Source: an uncultured Bacteroidaceae bacterium (GTDB taxonomy: Bacteria; Bacteroidota; Bacteroidia; Bacteroidales; Bacteroidaceae). Taken from it: a stretch of 41,133 nucleotides of DNA. The stretch's first letter is position 1, and each line of letters begins with the position of its first letter. The DNA lies in the NCBI GenBank assembly GCA_904502185.1, contig CAJGDX010000007.1:1-41133 (forward strand), read 5' to 3'. The position numbers were made by a program, and so were the translations under genes. The notes below the pieces were generated by a model. That model saw only the letters and a list, made by a program, of their open reading frames with translations, did not search any database and was not told the DNA's origin. This document shows positions 8,164 to 16,933 of the stretch, one piece after another.

Positions 8164-8985
8164 CTATCTAAGTTTGAAATAGTAGGTGATTGTACCCATT
8201 TGGTTGTTTATTGTGGATACATTGTTGAAAACGGCCTGGCTTGCAGCCTTCATGGCAGCGTCGCGCAGCGACTTGTTCGATGTATTCGAGCGTGCGTTGA
8301 TGGATGTGCTTATTACTCGTCCGTTGGGTGCTACTGTAATGTTCACAACCACGCGCCCCTCCTCCTGTACATTGTATGCGGGTACGGGCAAACTGCCTAC
8401 CAGGGTGCGTCCGTTCAGGTCGAATGTGCCATGGCCGCCTACGCCTTTGGTTACACCGCTTGTCTCGTTGCCGGTGACAGAACCTTCGTTGCCGCTTTCT
8501 GTGCCGGTCTCTCCCTTATCGGTCATGGTTGCGCCTTTGCCGAATGCGCGTGAAATTTTGTCGTTGGCTTCGCGTGCGATTCTCTCTGCCTCCTGACGTT
8601 TCTGCTCTGCCTCCAGGGCTTTGCGCTCGGCTTCAATCTGCTCGGGAGTCTTTTCGGGCTTCTTGGGCGCATCCTTTTTCTTCTCCTCCGCACTGTTCAG
8701 GGCGACGGTTTCTTCGTCGGTCTGTGTGATGAGCGGGTCGGCAGGGCTGGGCGTAGGCTTGACATCGACGGGCTTGGGAGCGGGTCGGGGGGCTATCTTC
8801 ACCTCTGTATAGTTGAACGCATCGCCTTTGGCACGTTCGACGTTGCCCATTACTACGGGAACGCCCTCTTCGTCCTGTGGCACAGGCTTGTCCAATACTA
8901 TCAAAAGCAATACCAGCAACAGTATAATGTGTACGACTATCGTACCCACTATGCCGTGTATCTCTTCTTTGTTGAATTGTTTCAT
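8164..8985 (-). CDS. tonB: TonB family energy transducer
   Basis: Periplasm-spanning link that passes proton-motive energy from ExbB/ExbD to TonB-dependent outer-membrane transporters. The 273 residues comprise a short cytosolic head, one membrane helix (about 11-31), a Pro/Lys segment (about 63-84, PRPAPKPVDVKPTPSPADP), a charged coiled-coil-like stretch (about 101-145), a Gly/Thr-rich linker and a TonB C-terminal domain from about 193 (GRTLVGSLPVP...GRVVVNITVAPNGRV). It overlaps exbD by four bases (ATGA), so the two are surely co-translated. The Lys/Glu-rich central segment is somewhat TolA-like, but the location and C-terminal fold favour TonB. Confidence 0.9.
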   Translation of the reverse strand: MKQFNKEEIHGIVGTIVVHIILLLVLLLIVLDKPVPQDEEGVPVVMGNVERAKGDAFNYTEVKIAPRPAPKPVDVKPTPSPADPLITQTDEETVALNSAEEKKKDAPKKPEKTPEQIEAERKALEAEQKRQEAERIAREANDKISRAFGKGATMTDKGETGTESGNEGSVTGNETSGVTKGVGGHGTFDLNGRTLVGSLPVPAYNVQEEGRVVVNITVAPNGRVISTSINARSNTSNKSLRDAAMKAASQAVFNNVSTINNQMGTITYYFKLR

Positions 8986-9401
8986 CTTCTCTTCTTGTCG
9001 GGGCGGCGTGTAGCAAGCACCATTTTGAAGTTATTCTCGTTGGCTATGTTCAGCACTTTTACTATCTCGCGGTAGGGTACACTTTCGTCGGCATAAAGTG
9101 CGACGTACATCTCCGGCTCTTTCTCTGCACAGCTCTTGAGGAAGTTTGTTATCTCTTCGGGGTCGATGGGCATCTCATCCTCGTTACCGAATGCCGAGTA
9201 GAAATTCAGCTCCTTGTCAATGATGACACGGGCAAGAGGCTTTGCCGAAGTCTGTTTGCTGCCCTGGGGCAACAGCACCTTGATGGCGTTGGGGGTGACC
9301 ATGGTCGAGGTTATCATGAAGAATATCAGCAAAAGGAATATAATATCCGTCATTGATGACATCGAGAATGTCTCTATTGTCTTTGTCTTTCTTTTAAGCA
9401 T
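8982..9401 (-). CDS. exbD: ExbD/TolR family biopolymer transporter
   Basis: Inner-membrane proton-channel partner of ExbB that drives TonB. The 139-residue product has the single N-terminal membrane helix (about 18-36, IIFLLLIFFMITSTMV) preceded by the essential acidic residue (Asp19 in MTDIIFLLL) and a periplasmic domain ending in a basic tail. Only one exbD is present here, although many Bacteroidetes clusters carry two. It lies between exbB (73-base gap) and tonB (4-base overlap). Confidence 0.94.
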   Translation of the reverse strand: MLKRKTKTIETFSMSSMTDIIFLLLIFFMITSTMVTPNAIKVLLPQGSKQTSAKPLARVIIDKELNFYSAFGNEDEMPIDPEEITNFLKSCAEKEPEMYVALYADESVPYREIVKVLNIANENNFKMVLATRRPDKKRR

Positions 9402-9474
9402 AGCTTCGTGGTATTAATCTATGTGTTCGGGCGGCGTGTGCCACCTTGCTATGATTCGTTTTCGGCCGGGTTGG

Positions 9475-10185
9475 TTAAAGTTTCTCTTTCTTTTCGCGTA
9501 CAATCTCCATGAATGAGATGATTTCTGCCTCCATGTCATTCTGCACCTTGTCGACCATTGTTACAAGGTAGTTGTATGCGAAGATTGATATAATACCTAC
9601 GATAAGACCACCGACGGTTGTTATCATCGCTTCGTAGATACCGCTTGAGAGCAGCGATACGTCGATGTTGTTGCCGGCATTTGCCATTTCCCAGAATGCG
9701 CGTACCATACCTGTTACTGTTCCAAGGAATCCGATCATGGGGGCTACGGCTGCGATGGTCGAGAGTATGGGCAGGCCCTTCTCCAGTGTGGCAATTTCGA
9801 GGTTGGCGCAGTTGTCAATTGTTTCACGGATTGATGTAGCCGAGAAATTGAAGCTCTTTACTCCTCTTTCAACTATGCGCGAAAGGGGTGTATTCTCGAT
9901 GCGGCAGTAGTTTGCTGCAGATTTCAGGTCGTCGTCCTTGATGTTGTCGTGTATGCGCTCCATAAACAGGGGGTTGCGCTTCATTGCTTTGCGCAGTGTC
10001 GAGAAACGCTCGAAAAATATGTATACACCTACCACTGAGAGGATGGCAAGTACTATCATTATCCATCCACCTTTTACGGCAAGTTCAAATACGTTCATGC
10101 TCTCTTCGGTTGTCACCTCTGTGAGTGACATCAGTGAATCCTGTGCTACGCTTGCTGCTTGTGCAAGAATTGTCATTAAGTTCAT
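9475..10185 (-). CDS. exbB: ExbB/MotA/TolQ proton channel protein
   Basis: Forms the pentameric inner-membrane proton channel that surrounds ExbD. Over 236 residues it has three membrane helices: about 38-58 (GGWIMIVLAILSVVGVYIFF), about 140-165 (LSTIAAVAPMIGFLGTVTGM) and about 185-208 (TTVGGLIVGIISIFAYNYLV), with the large cytosolic loop between the first two. The GFLGTVTGM motif is the family signature. A hydrophilic N-terminal stretch of about 35 residues precedes the first helix, as is common in Bacteroidetes. It lies 69 bases after pdxJ on the same strand. Confidence 0.95.
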   Translation of the reverse strand: MNLMTILAQAASVAQDSLMSLTEVTTEESMNVFELAVKGGWIMIVLAILSVVGVYIFFERFSTLRKAMKRNPLFMERIHDNIKDDDLKSAANYCRIENTPLSRIVERGVKSFNFSATSIRETIDNCANLEIATLEKGLPILSTIAAVAPMIGFLGTVTGMVRAFWEMANAGNNIDVSLLSSGIYEAMITTVGGLIVGIISIFAYNYLVTMVDKVQNDMEAEIISFMEIVREKKEKL

Positions 10186-10254
10186 AGTCGTTATGTTTTT
10201 TTGCTGGGTTCTATAATTGGTTTATTCTGTTTTCGGGGTAATTTGCCCTGTCTG

Positions 10255-10974
10255 TTATTTAATCTTCAGGCAGTTCTTGTAGTCGGCGATGGTCTTCTCC
10301 AATCCCAGGTAGAGTGCATCGCAGATGAGTGCATGCCCTATCGACACCTCGTCGAGCCAGGGAATGTTCTGGGCAAAATATGCGAGGTTTACAAGACTGA
10401 GGTCGTGTCCTGCGTTAAGTCCGATGCCCAAACGGCGTACCTGGTTGGCTGTCTCAATGAAGGGGGCTATGGCTGCTTCGCGGTTGCGAGTATACTCTTC
10501 GGCGTAGGGGCCGGTGTAGAGTTCCACTCTGTCGGCTCCTGCCTTTGCGGCATACTCTGCCATGCGGCAGTCTGCGTCGATGAAAATCGAGGTACGTATG
10601 CCTGCGCTGCGCAAATCGTCGAGCACATCTTTCAGGAACTCCTGCTCGGCGACTGTGTCCCATCCGTGGTTGGAGGTCAGCTGGTCGGGTTTGTCGGGAA
10701 CCAGTGTTACCTGGTCGGGTTTTGCCTTCAGCACAAGGTCGAGAAACTCTTTCGAGGGATAACCTTCGATGTTGAACTCTGTGCGTACCACTGCGCGCAG
10801 GGCAGGTACGTCGGCACGACGTATGTGGCGCTCGTCGGGACGGGGGTGTACGGTGATGCCATCGGCACCGAATAGTTCGCAATCGCGTGCTATCTGCAAA
10901 AGGTCGGGGGTGTTGCCGCCACGTGCGTTTCTGATGGTGGCAACCTTATTTATATTTACACTTAATTTGGTCAT
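10255..10974 (-). CDS. pdxJ: Pyridoxine 5'-phosphate synthase
   Basis: Last step of the DXP-dependent vitamin B6 pathway: condenses 1-deoxyxylulose 5-phosphate with 3-amino-1-hydroxyacetone phosphate to pyridoxine 5'-phosphate. The 239 residues show the PdxJ pattern: LSVNINKVATIRNARG at the N terminus, DGITVHPRPDERHI with His43 and Glu48, FIDAD in the barrel and GLNAGHDLSL with the late catalytic His. It is the first gene of the train leading to exbB and is divergent from nadK. This pairing of cofactor genes next to exbBD-tonB is, as I recall, a conserved Bacteroidales arrangement. Confidence 0.96.
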   Translation of the reverse strand: MTKLSVNINKVATIRNARGGNTPDLLQIARDCELFGADGITVHPRPDERHIRRADVPALRAVVRTEFNIEGYPSKEFLDLVLKAKPDQVTLVPDKPDQLTSNHGWDTVAEQEFLKDVLDDLRSAGIRTSIFIDADCRMAEYAAKAGADRVELYTGPYAEEYTRNREAAIAPFIETANQVRRLGIGLNAGHDLSLVNLAYFAQNIPWLDEVSIGHALICDALYLGLEKTIADYKNCLKIK

Positions 10975-10990
10975 CTTAGTTTCGTTCTTT

Positions 10991-11008
10991 TTGTCTGCAA
11001 ACAGACAA
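10991..11008 (-). other. Small stem-loop in the pdxJ 5' leader
   Basis: A perfect seven-base stem (TTGTCTG/CAGACAA) with a CAAA loop, between the -7 box and the pdxJ ATG. It could shape translation of pdxJ; there is no other support. Confidence 0.35.
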
Positions 11009-11035
11009 TTTTATCTCCAAGTTCTTATTTTTTTG

Positions 11036-11043
11036 CAAAAGTA
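11036..11043 (-). promoter_or_regulatory. pdxJ promoter -7 box
   Basis: TACTTTTG on the minus strand fits TAnnTTTG, 61 bases before the pdxJ ATG. A TTG lies about 22 bases further upstream (11066-11068), slightly beyond ideal spacing. Confidence 0.5.
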
Positions 11044-11129
11044 CGACAAAATAAGCAAAAGAAGACAATAAATTATCTTAATTTTGCAATTCGTTGTTGG
11101 TTGCAGCCTTTAAATATGTCGGTTATAAC

Positions 11130-11137
11130 TAACTTTG
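11130..11137 (+). promoter_or_regulatory. nadK promoter -7 box
   Basis: TAACTTTG fits TAnnTTTG, 22 bases before the nadK ATG, which gives a very short leader. The -33 element is not clear. Confidence 0.5.
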
Positions 11138-11159
11138 TAACGCAAAAAGAACCTGTCGT

Positions 11160-12032
11160 ATGAAATTCGCATTATTCGGAAACAAACACCAGTCAAAAAA
11201 GTCGGAAAATATTGATAAACTCTTCGCTGCCATAAATGAGTGGAAGGATAGTTTTTATATTGACCGTCCCTTCTACGAGTATCTGCTCGCCGAGGATAAA
11301 CTTTTTATGCAGCCCGAGGGTATTATAGATGGTGATGATTTTGATGCGGATGTTGCCATCAGTTTCGGTGGCGACGGAACCTTCCTGCGCACAGCCAACA
11401 GGGTGGGCGACAAGAATATACCCCTGCTTGGAATAAATGCCGGACGATTGGGCTTTCTTACATCCTTTTCTGCAAACAACGTAAACGAACTTTTCGAGTC
11501 GCTGCACCGTGGCGAATATACCATAGACGAGCGTGGAGTTATAGAAGTTATAGCAGATGGCAAGCAGCTGATAAACAACCCTTATGCGCTGAACGAGGTG
11601 GCGGTGATGAAGCACGACAACTCTTCGATGATAAGCATAGAGACTTCGCTTGGTGGCAGGGAGTGCATCACCTATCAGGCCGATGGTCTTATCATTGCAG
11701 CACCTTCGGGTTCAACCGGATATTCGCTCAGTGCCGGTGGCCCCATCATTGCTCCCGACGCGAATGTGTTTGTGCTTACTCCCATTGCTTCGCACAGTCT
11801 CAATGCTCGCCCCGTTGTTGTCAACGACAGCACCGAAATTACGCTGAAGGTGGCGAGTCGCAGCCACAACTACCTGATAGCCATTGATGGACGCAACGAG
11901 GAGTGTACCGAAGAGACTACGCTGACGTTGCGCAAGGCTCATTATACAATAAAAATAATCAGAATAAAAGGTCAGACCTTCTTCAAGACTCTGCGCGACA
12001 AGATGATGTGGGGCGCGGACATCAGAAACTGA
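11160..12032 (+). CDS. nadK: NAD kinase
   Basis: Phosphorylates NAD to NADP, the only de novo route to NADP in most bacteria. The 290-residue product carries the GGDGT motif (residues 70-74, ISFGGDGTFLRTAN), the ALNEVAV segment and the glycine-rich PSGSTGYSLSAGGPI block that binds NAD, followed by the PIASHSLNARPVVV strand. All family motifs are intact. It is divergent from pdxJ across 185 bases and convergent with priA, whose stop lies 7 bases away, so the two genes share almost no terminator space. Confidence 0.97.
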   Translation: MKFALFGNKHQSKKSENIDKLFAAINEWKDSFYIDRPFYEYLLAEDKLFMQPEGIIDGDDFDADVAISFGGDGTFLRTANRVGDKNIPLLGINAGRLGFLTSFSANNVNELFESLHRGEYTIDERGVIEVIADGKQLINNPYALNEVAVMKHDNSSMISIETSLGGRECITYQADGLIIAAPSGSTGYSLSAGGPIIAPDANVFVLTPIASHSLNARPVVVNDSTEITLKVASRSHNYLIAIDGRNEECTEETTLTLRKAHYTIKIIRIKGQTFFKTLRDKMMWGADIRN

Positions 12033-12039
12033 TTCTGCT

Positions 12040-14289
12040 TTACAACGGGTCGACGTCGTAGAATATGGCAACCGAGGCGTACCGTTTCTGCGCGGCAAAT
12101 TCCTCTTTAAGTCTTGCAAGTGCTTCGTTTACTTTGTATTGCGACAGCTCATTCTCTACTTTAAGCACAATTTTGCGGATGTACAGTTGTTGTACGCGTG
12201 CAACGGGCGGAAGGTCGGGGCCCAGTACTCTCATGTCGAAAATGTTTCTCAAGTATGCGCCGAAGCGTTCTGATGCTTCGTCGAGCAGGCGTATGTCGCG
12301 GTGTTTCAGATAGACGTACACCAAACGGTGGAACGGCGGATAGTGGAACAGCATGCGCTCGGTCAGTTGTGAGTCGTAGAACTTCAGATAGTCATTCTCC
12401 ACTATTTGCGGAATAACAGGCGTGTCGGGTGTCTTTGTCTGCAGGTAGACTGTGCCGCGCCCGTTCTTTCGTCCGGCGCGTCCGGCTACCTGTGCCATCA
12501 GCTGGAAAGAGCGTTCGGTGGCTCTGAAGTCGGGGTAGTTGAGCAGAATGTCGGCGTTGAGGATTCCCACTACCGATACATTGTCGAAGTCCAGTCCCTT
12601 TGAGACCATCTGCGTGCCTATGAGTACATCTGTCTTTCCGCGCTGAAAATCGTTTATTATCTTTTCGTATGCGTTGCGGGTGCGGGTGGTGTCAAGATCC
12701 ATGCGGGCAATGCGTGCCTCGGGGAAGAGATTGCTCAGCTCCTCCTCTATCTTCTCTGTGCCGTAACCTAAGTTTACAAAGTTTGCCTCTTCGCAGTTAG
12801 GACACATTTTGGGTGCAGGAATTGTGTATCCGCAGTAGTGACAGGTCAGTTTGCCGGCATTCTTGTGCAGTGTCAGACTGACATCGCAATGCTTGCAGCG
12901 CGGCACCCAGCCACAAGTGCGGCATTCGAGCAGTGGGGCATATCCGCGACGGTTCTGAAAAAGTATTATCTGCTTCTTCTCTTTCAGAGCATTGCTCATG
13001 GCCTCTATCAGGGGGTCGGAAAACTGTCCCTCCATCTGCTTCTTTCGTCCCAGCTCTGTTATGTCGATAATCTCAATCAGTGGCATCTGTATCGAACGGT
13101 AGCGTTCGGTCAGTGAGACGAGTCCATACTTCCCTGTTGTTGCGTTGTAGTAGCTTTCGATGGCAGGGGTGGCTGTGCCCAGCAGGGTTTTTGCTTCGAA
13201 AATAGAGGCAAGTACAATGGCTGCATTCTTTGCGTTGTATCGTGGTGCAGGCTCCTGTTGCTTGTAGCTGTTCTCGTGCTCTTCGTCAACTATTATCAGT
13301 CCCAGTCTGACGAATGGCAGAAAGAGTGATGAACGTACACCCAGTATGATGTCGTAGGGGGCGTCGCTCAACTGTTTTTTCCATATCTCTACACGTTCGG
13401 CGTCGGAGAACTTCGAGTGATAAAGTCCTATGCGGTTGCCGAATACCTTGCGCAGACGCTCGACAATCTGCTTGGTCAGGGCAATTTCGGGCAGAAGGTA
13501 AAGCACCTGTTCGCCGCGTTTGAGTGCTTCGCTTATCAGGTGTATGTATATTTCGGTTTTTCCTGCCGAGGTCACTCCGTGCAGCAACACTGTGCTTCTT
13601 TGGGTAAACTGTTCGTTTATCTGGTCGAAGGCCTTTTGCTGTGCCGGGTTAAGGCTGTTTATTTCGGCTATGTTGTCGTCAACTGTTTGCAGGCGCCCAA
13701 TCTCCACTTCGTAGCACTCGAATATGCCTTTGTCGATAAGCTCTTTGCAGATGTTGGGCGACACATTCGCAGTTTCTATCAGTTTATGGCGTGAGATTTC
13801 CGCTGTCGGGTTCTCGGCATTGTTGCCGGTAAGGCTCAGGTATGTGTTCAGCAGCTTTTGCTGTCGGGGTGCGCGTGCAAGCGATGCCAATGCTAGTTCA
13901 ATGCCACGTTCGTGTCGGTAGCTCTTTGCAACCTTGATGCGTTGCTCGGTGCGGGCTTTGAACTCTCCTTTCAAACCTTGTGGTACTGCTGCCTTGAAAA
14001 TCTCCCCTTCGGTGCATAGATAATATTTCGCAATCCAGTTCCACAGTTTTAACTGTGTGGGCAGCAATATGGGGGCTTCGTCGAGCAGCTCTGTGAATGG
14101 GCGCACTTCGTAGCCTTCGGGCTTGTTGTCGTGTGTTTCCATTATCAGTGCTGTGTACTTTTTGCTCTTGCCTAACGGTACGACCACCCGGCAGCCGACG
14201 GAGACGTTGCTGCGGTACTCCTCGGGGACGGAGTAGGTGTATGTGGTGGGTAGGGGCAGAGGTAAAAGTACGTCGACGTATTGTGCCAT
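12040..14289 (-). CDS. priA: Primosomal protein N' (replication restart helicase)
   Basis: 3'-5' helicase that recognises forked DNA and reloads the replisome. The chosen start gives 749 residues. The frame is open to 14337, but the ATG at 14289 (MAQYVDVLLPLPLPTTYTY) matches the family N terminus, and a -7 box at 14314-14321 would fall inside the longer reading. Seen are the DNA-binding N-terminal domain, Walker A GVTSAGKT, the DEEH box, and a zinc module with four Cys pairs (CRTCGW, CKHC, CHYCGY, CPNCEE) followed by the second RecA lobe (DVLIGTQMVSKGLDF, VAGRAGR). It is convergent with nadK and lies downstream of pstB on the same strand. Confidence 0.96.
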   Translation of the reverse strand: MAQYVDVLLPLPLPTTYTYSVPEEYRSNVSVGCRVVVPLGKSKKYTALIMETHDNKPEGYEVRPFTELLDEAPILLPTQLKLWNWIAKYYLCTEGEIFKAAVPQGLKGEFKARTEQRIKVAKSYRHERGIELALASLARAPRQQKLLNTYLSLTGNNAENPTAEISRHKLIETANVSPNICKELIDKGIFECYEVEIGRLQTVDDNIAEINSLNPAQQKAFDQINEQFTQRSTVLLHGVTSAGKTEIYIHLISEALKRGEQVLYLLPEIALTKQIVERLRKVFGNRIGLYHSKFSDAERVEIWKKQLSDAPYDIILGVRSSLFLPFVRLGLIIVDEEHENSYKQQEPAPRYNAKNAAIVLASIFEAKTLLGTATPAIESYYNATTGKYGLVSLTERYRSIQMPLIEIIDITELGRKKQMEGQFSDPLIEAMSNALKEKKQIILFQNRRGYAPLLECRTCGWVPRCKHCDVSLTLHKNAGKLTCHYCGYTIPAPKMCPNCEEANFVNLGYGTEKIEEELSNLFPEARIARMDLDTTRTRNAYEKIINDFQRGKTDVLIGTQMVSKGLDFDNVSVVGILNADILLNYPDFRATERSFQLMAQVAGRAGRKNGRGTVYLQTKTPDTPVIPQIVENDYLKFYDSQLTERMLFHYPPFHRLVYVYLKHRDIRLLDEASERFGAYLRNIFDMRVLGPDLPPVARVQQLYIRKIVLKVENELSQYKVNEALARLKEEFAAQKRYASVAIFYDVDPL

Positions 14290-14313
14290 TCTATTGTGTG
14301 GGTTGATTGCTGA

Positions 14314-14344
14314 CAAAGTTACACAAAAATCAACCATCTTCCAA
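14314..14344 (-). promoter_or_regulatory. priA promoter
   Basis: On the minus strand TTG (14342-14344), 20 bases, TAACTTTG (14314-14321). It predicts transcription starting about 15-20 bases before the ATG at 14289 and supports that start. Confidence 0.6.
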
Positions 14345-14362
14345 GGATGGTTCGTGAATATA

Positions 14363-14390
14363 CAAGGGTGGCGTAATGTGGCAACCCTTG
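14363..14390 (-). terminator. Weak hairpin after the pst operon
   Basis: Inverted repeat CAAGGGT (14363-14369) with ACCCTTG (14384-14390), 54 bases past the pstB stop. There is no strong T-run, so termination may be partial and priA may receive read-through. Confidence 0.35.
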
Positions 14391-14443
14391 CAGTTTCCTC
14401 TATACACGCTATCTGGCATCTTTTTGATATGAAACTTTCGGTA

Positions 14444-15211
14444 TTACCCCATCTTACCTGTCAGATAAGCCTTGGTGCGTTCGTCGATAGGGTTTGTAAA
14501 CATCGTTTCCGTGTCGCCATACTCAACAAGCTCGCCCAAGTACATAAACATGGATTTTGATGATATACGCTTGGCTTGTCCCATATTGTGGGTAACGATA
14601 AGGATTGTGACCTCCTTTTGCAGTTCGAGCAGCAGTTCCTCGATGTGCTTTGTCGCTATCGGGTCAAGAGCCGATGTTGGCTCGTCCATTAACAATACCT
14701 CTGGCTGCATTGCCAAGGCTCGGGCAATGCATAAACGTTGCTGTTGACCTCCCGAGAGGAATGTGCCTTTCTTGTTCAACACATCCTTCACTTCGTCCCA
14801 AAGGGCAACGCTGCGCAAACAACGCTCTACGGTTGCATCCTTTTCTGTCTTGGATAATTTAATGCCATTTAGGGTAAATCCGGACAATACATTGTCGTAG
14901 ATACTCATCGTGGGGAATGGCGTTGGTCGCTGGAAGACCATACCCACACGGCGACGCACATCAATGGGCTCCATTGTAAGAATATTTTCGCCGTTAAGCA
15001 AAATCTCGCCATCGACACGGATATTCTTATAAAGATTGTGCATAAGGTTTACGGCACGCAGCAGTGTCGACTTGCCGCAACCCGAAGGCCCCATGATGGC
15101 GGTGATGGTATTTCTTTCAACAGCCGCCGATACATATTTTACAGCCATTGTTTGCTTGGTGTATGATACGCAAGTTTTCTTAAATTCAAGTATAGGTGTT
15201 ACTGATTCCAT
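14444..15211 (-). CDS. pstB: Phosphate ABC transporter ATP-binding protein
   Basis: ATPase of the high-affinity Pst phosphate importer. Using the ATG at 15211 it is 255 residues, the usual PstB size; the frame is open to 15283, but the extra 24 residues lie within pstA and add nothing. Walker A GPSGCGKST (41-49), the PstB-typical MVFQRPTPFP, signature LSGGQQQ (152-158) and Walker B VLLMDEPTSALD (172-183) are all present. The start overlaps pstA by 13 bases. It is the last gene of the operon: the next gene on the strand is priA, and the phoU that often follows pstB is absent. Confidence 0.96.
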   Translation of the reverse strand: MESVTPILEFKKTCVSYTKQTMAVKYVSAAVERNTITAIMGPSGCGKSTLLRAVNLMHNLYKNIRVDGEILLNGENILTMEPIDVRRRVGMVFQRPTPFPTMSIYDNVLSGFTLNGIKLSKTEKDATVERCLRSVALWDEVKDVLNKKGTFLSGGQQQRLCIARALAMQPEVLLMDEPTSALDPIATKHIEELLLELQKEVTILIVTHNMGQAKRISSKSMFMYLGELVEYGDTETMFTNPIDERTKAYLTGKMG

Positions 15212-16065
15212 TTCTTCGCAAGATATTTTGATAATAAGTTCAATGTAAGTACGAATAACAAGAGGAAGAGTGATGCTCCCCAAATAAGTTCTTGCAGGTT
15301 GGGGTCGTTAAAGAACTCCCAGATAAGCAGAGGTACAGCAGATATAGGCTTATCGACCGTAAAGCGGATAAACGAACAGCCAAGAGCTGTGAACATCAGC
15401 GGTGCCGTTTCGCCAATTACTCGTGAAATGGCAAGAAGAGCCCCCGTGAAGATACCGCCAAAGGCAGCGGGTAGTTGCACTTTTATCATCACCCGTGCCC
15501 TGTTGCCACCAAGTGCCAATCCCGCCTCTTTGAGCGATGCGGGGAGGATTTTTAGTGTCTCTTCGGTCGAGCGGATAATAAGCGGAAGCATCATAATGCA
15601 AAGTGCTGCACTGCCCGCAATTGCCGAATAGCCCTTCATCGGGACAACCACCCAAATATAGGTTATAATACCTATAATGACCGAAGGCGTACCCTGCAAC
15701 AGGTCGGTCAGGTAGCTTACAAACTGTGCGAAACGGCTCTTGCCGTTCTCTGCCAAGAATGCGCCGCACAGAATACCTGCCGGAACTGCAACAATGACTG
15801 CCATACCCAGCATAATCATTGTACCGATGATGCCGTTTGCGATACCTCCGGGGATGGGCTCTCCGGCCTCGATAGCCTTCATCGCCTTGTAGGCTGTTGG
15901 TGTAGGCTCGGTAAAGAACGACCACGATAATTGGTCATAACCACGCACTAACACTTCGCTCAAAATGGCAAGTAGTGGCACGGCCGTAAGGGCTGCAAGA
16001 AAACATGTGCCCCATAGCAACAGCTTCTCCTTGACCAAACGATTTTTAACTCTTAATCTACTCAT
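15199..16065 (-). CDS. pstA: Phosphate ABC transporter permease PstA
   Basis: One of the two inner-membrane channel subunits of the Pst importer. From the ATG at 16065 (MSRLRVKNRLVKEK) it is 288 residues; a TTG three codons upstream is unlikely, since the ATG falls one base after the pstC stop. Six membrane helices are evident, beginning with LLWGTCFLAALTAVPLLAIL and ending with LFLLLFVLTLNLLSKYL. The cytosolic EAA-type loop (LKEAGLALGGNRARVMIKVQLP) contacts PstB. Confidence 0.95.
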   Translation of the reverse strand: MSRLRVKNRLVKEKLLLWGTCFLAALTAVPLLAILSEVLVRGYDQLSWSFFTEPTPTAYKAMKAIEAGEPIPGGIANGIIGTMIMLGMAVIVAVPAGILCGAFLAENGKSRFAQFVSYLTDLLQGTPSVIIGIITYIWVVVPMKGYSAIAGSAALCIMMLPLIIRSTEETLKILPASLKEAGLALGGNRARVMIKVQLPAAFGGIFTGALLAISRVIGETAPLMFTALGCSFIRFTVDKPISAVPLLIWEFFNDPNLQELIWGASLFLLLFVLTLNLLSKYLAKKWNQ

Positions 16066-16066
16066 A

Positions 16067-16924
16067 TTATACAATTCTTGCGCGTTTAATCATTACTTTA
16101 CCAATCATGTTGATAACTGCTGTTATAAGGAAAAGAATCAATCCAATAGCAATCAAAGAAGATAGGCGCAGACCATCCGCTTCGCCAAACTGGTTGGCGA
16201 TGATTGATGCCATGGAATTACCCGTCGAAGTTATTGAGTCGGGGATGTTATTCGTGTTGCCGATAAGCATGGTTACGGTCATCGTTTCGCCCAAAGCACG
16301 ACCAATAGCCAATATGTATGAAGAGAAGATTCCCGAACCGGCAACGGGGAATATGACCTTGCGAATAACCTCGGCACGGGTTGCTCCAAGGCTGTATGCT
16401 CCCTCTTTCATGTCGTTGGGCACCATCTTGATAAACTCGGAACTGAGTGATGCTGCATAAGGGATAATCATAATAGCCAGGACAAGCGAAGCAGTGAGAA
16501 TGCCGGAGCCTTGCGGTGAAATGTTGAGCGTCATAATGATGGGCCGCAGTGTGTAAAAACCCCACAGACCATATATGATAGATGGAATCCCGGCCAATAG
16601 GTCGGTTACGGTACTCAACATAGCTGCTACCTTTGTATCCTTGAAATATTCACCGGTGAACAGTGCTACGGGCAGCGAAAAAGGAATACAAAAGATAAGA
16701 GCCATAAGAGTAGTCATCAGCGTCCCTGTGATAAATGGTAGCGCACCATATTGCTCCGCACCCTCGGTGTAACTCCACTCCGAAGAGGTGAGAAATTTCA
16801 AAAAACCGAAATGTTCGAACGCTTCGTATGCGTCAGTGACGAGGGCGTAAACTACGCCCCCGCACACTGTCGGCATAATCAATGCCGTTGCGAACAATAG
16901 GATTTTGTATGATTTGTCGTTCAT
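16067..16924 (-). CDS. pstC: Phosphate ABC transporter permease PstC
   Basis: Partner of PstA in the Pst phosphate channel. The 285-residue product has an N-terminal helix (ILLFATALIMPTVCGGVVYAL), a periplasmic segment that includes FLTSSEWSYTEGAEQYGALPFITGTLMTT (typical of PstC) and about five further helices, with the EAA loop MKEGAYSLGATRAEVIRKVIFP. It follows pstS by 9 bases and precedes pstA by one base, so the three are tightly coupled. Confidence 0.95.
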   Translation of the reverse strand: MNDKSYKILLFATALIMPTVCGGVVYALVTDAYEAFEHFGFLKFLTSSEWSYTEGAEQYGALPFITGTLMTTLMALIFCIPFSLPVALFTGEYFKDTKVAAMLSTVTDLLAGIPSIIYGLWGFYTLRPIIMTLNISPQGSGILTASLVLAIMIIPYAASLSSEFIKMVPNDMKEGAYSLGATRAEVIRKVIFPVAGSGIFSSYILAIGRALGETMTVTMLIGNTNNIPDSITSTGNSMASIIANQFGEADGLRLSSLIAIGLILFLITAVINMIGKVMIKRARIV

Positions 16925-16933
16925 GTCGTTCTA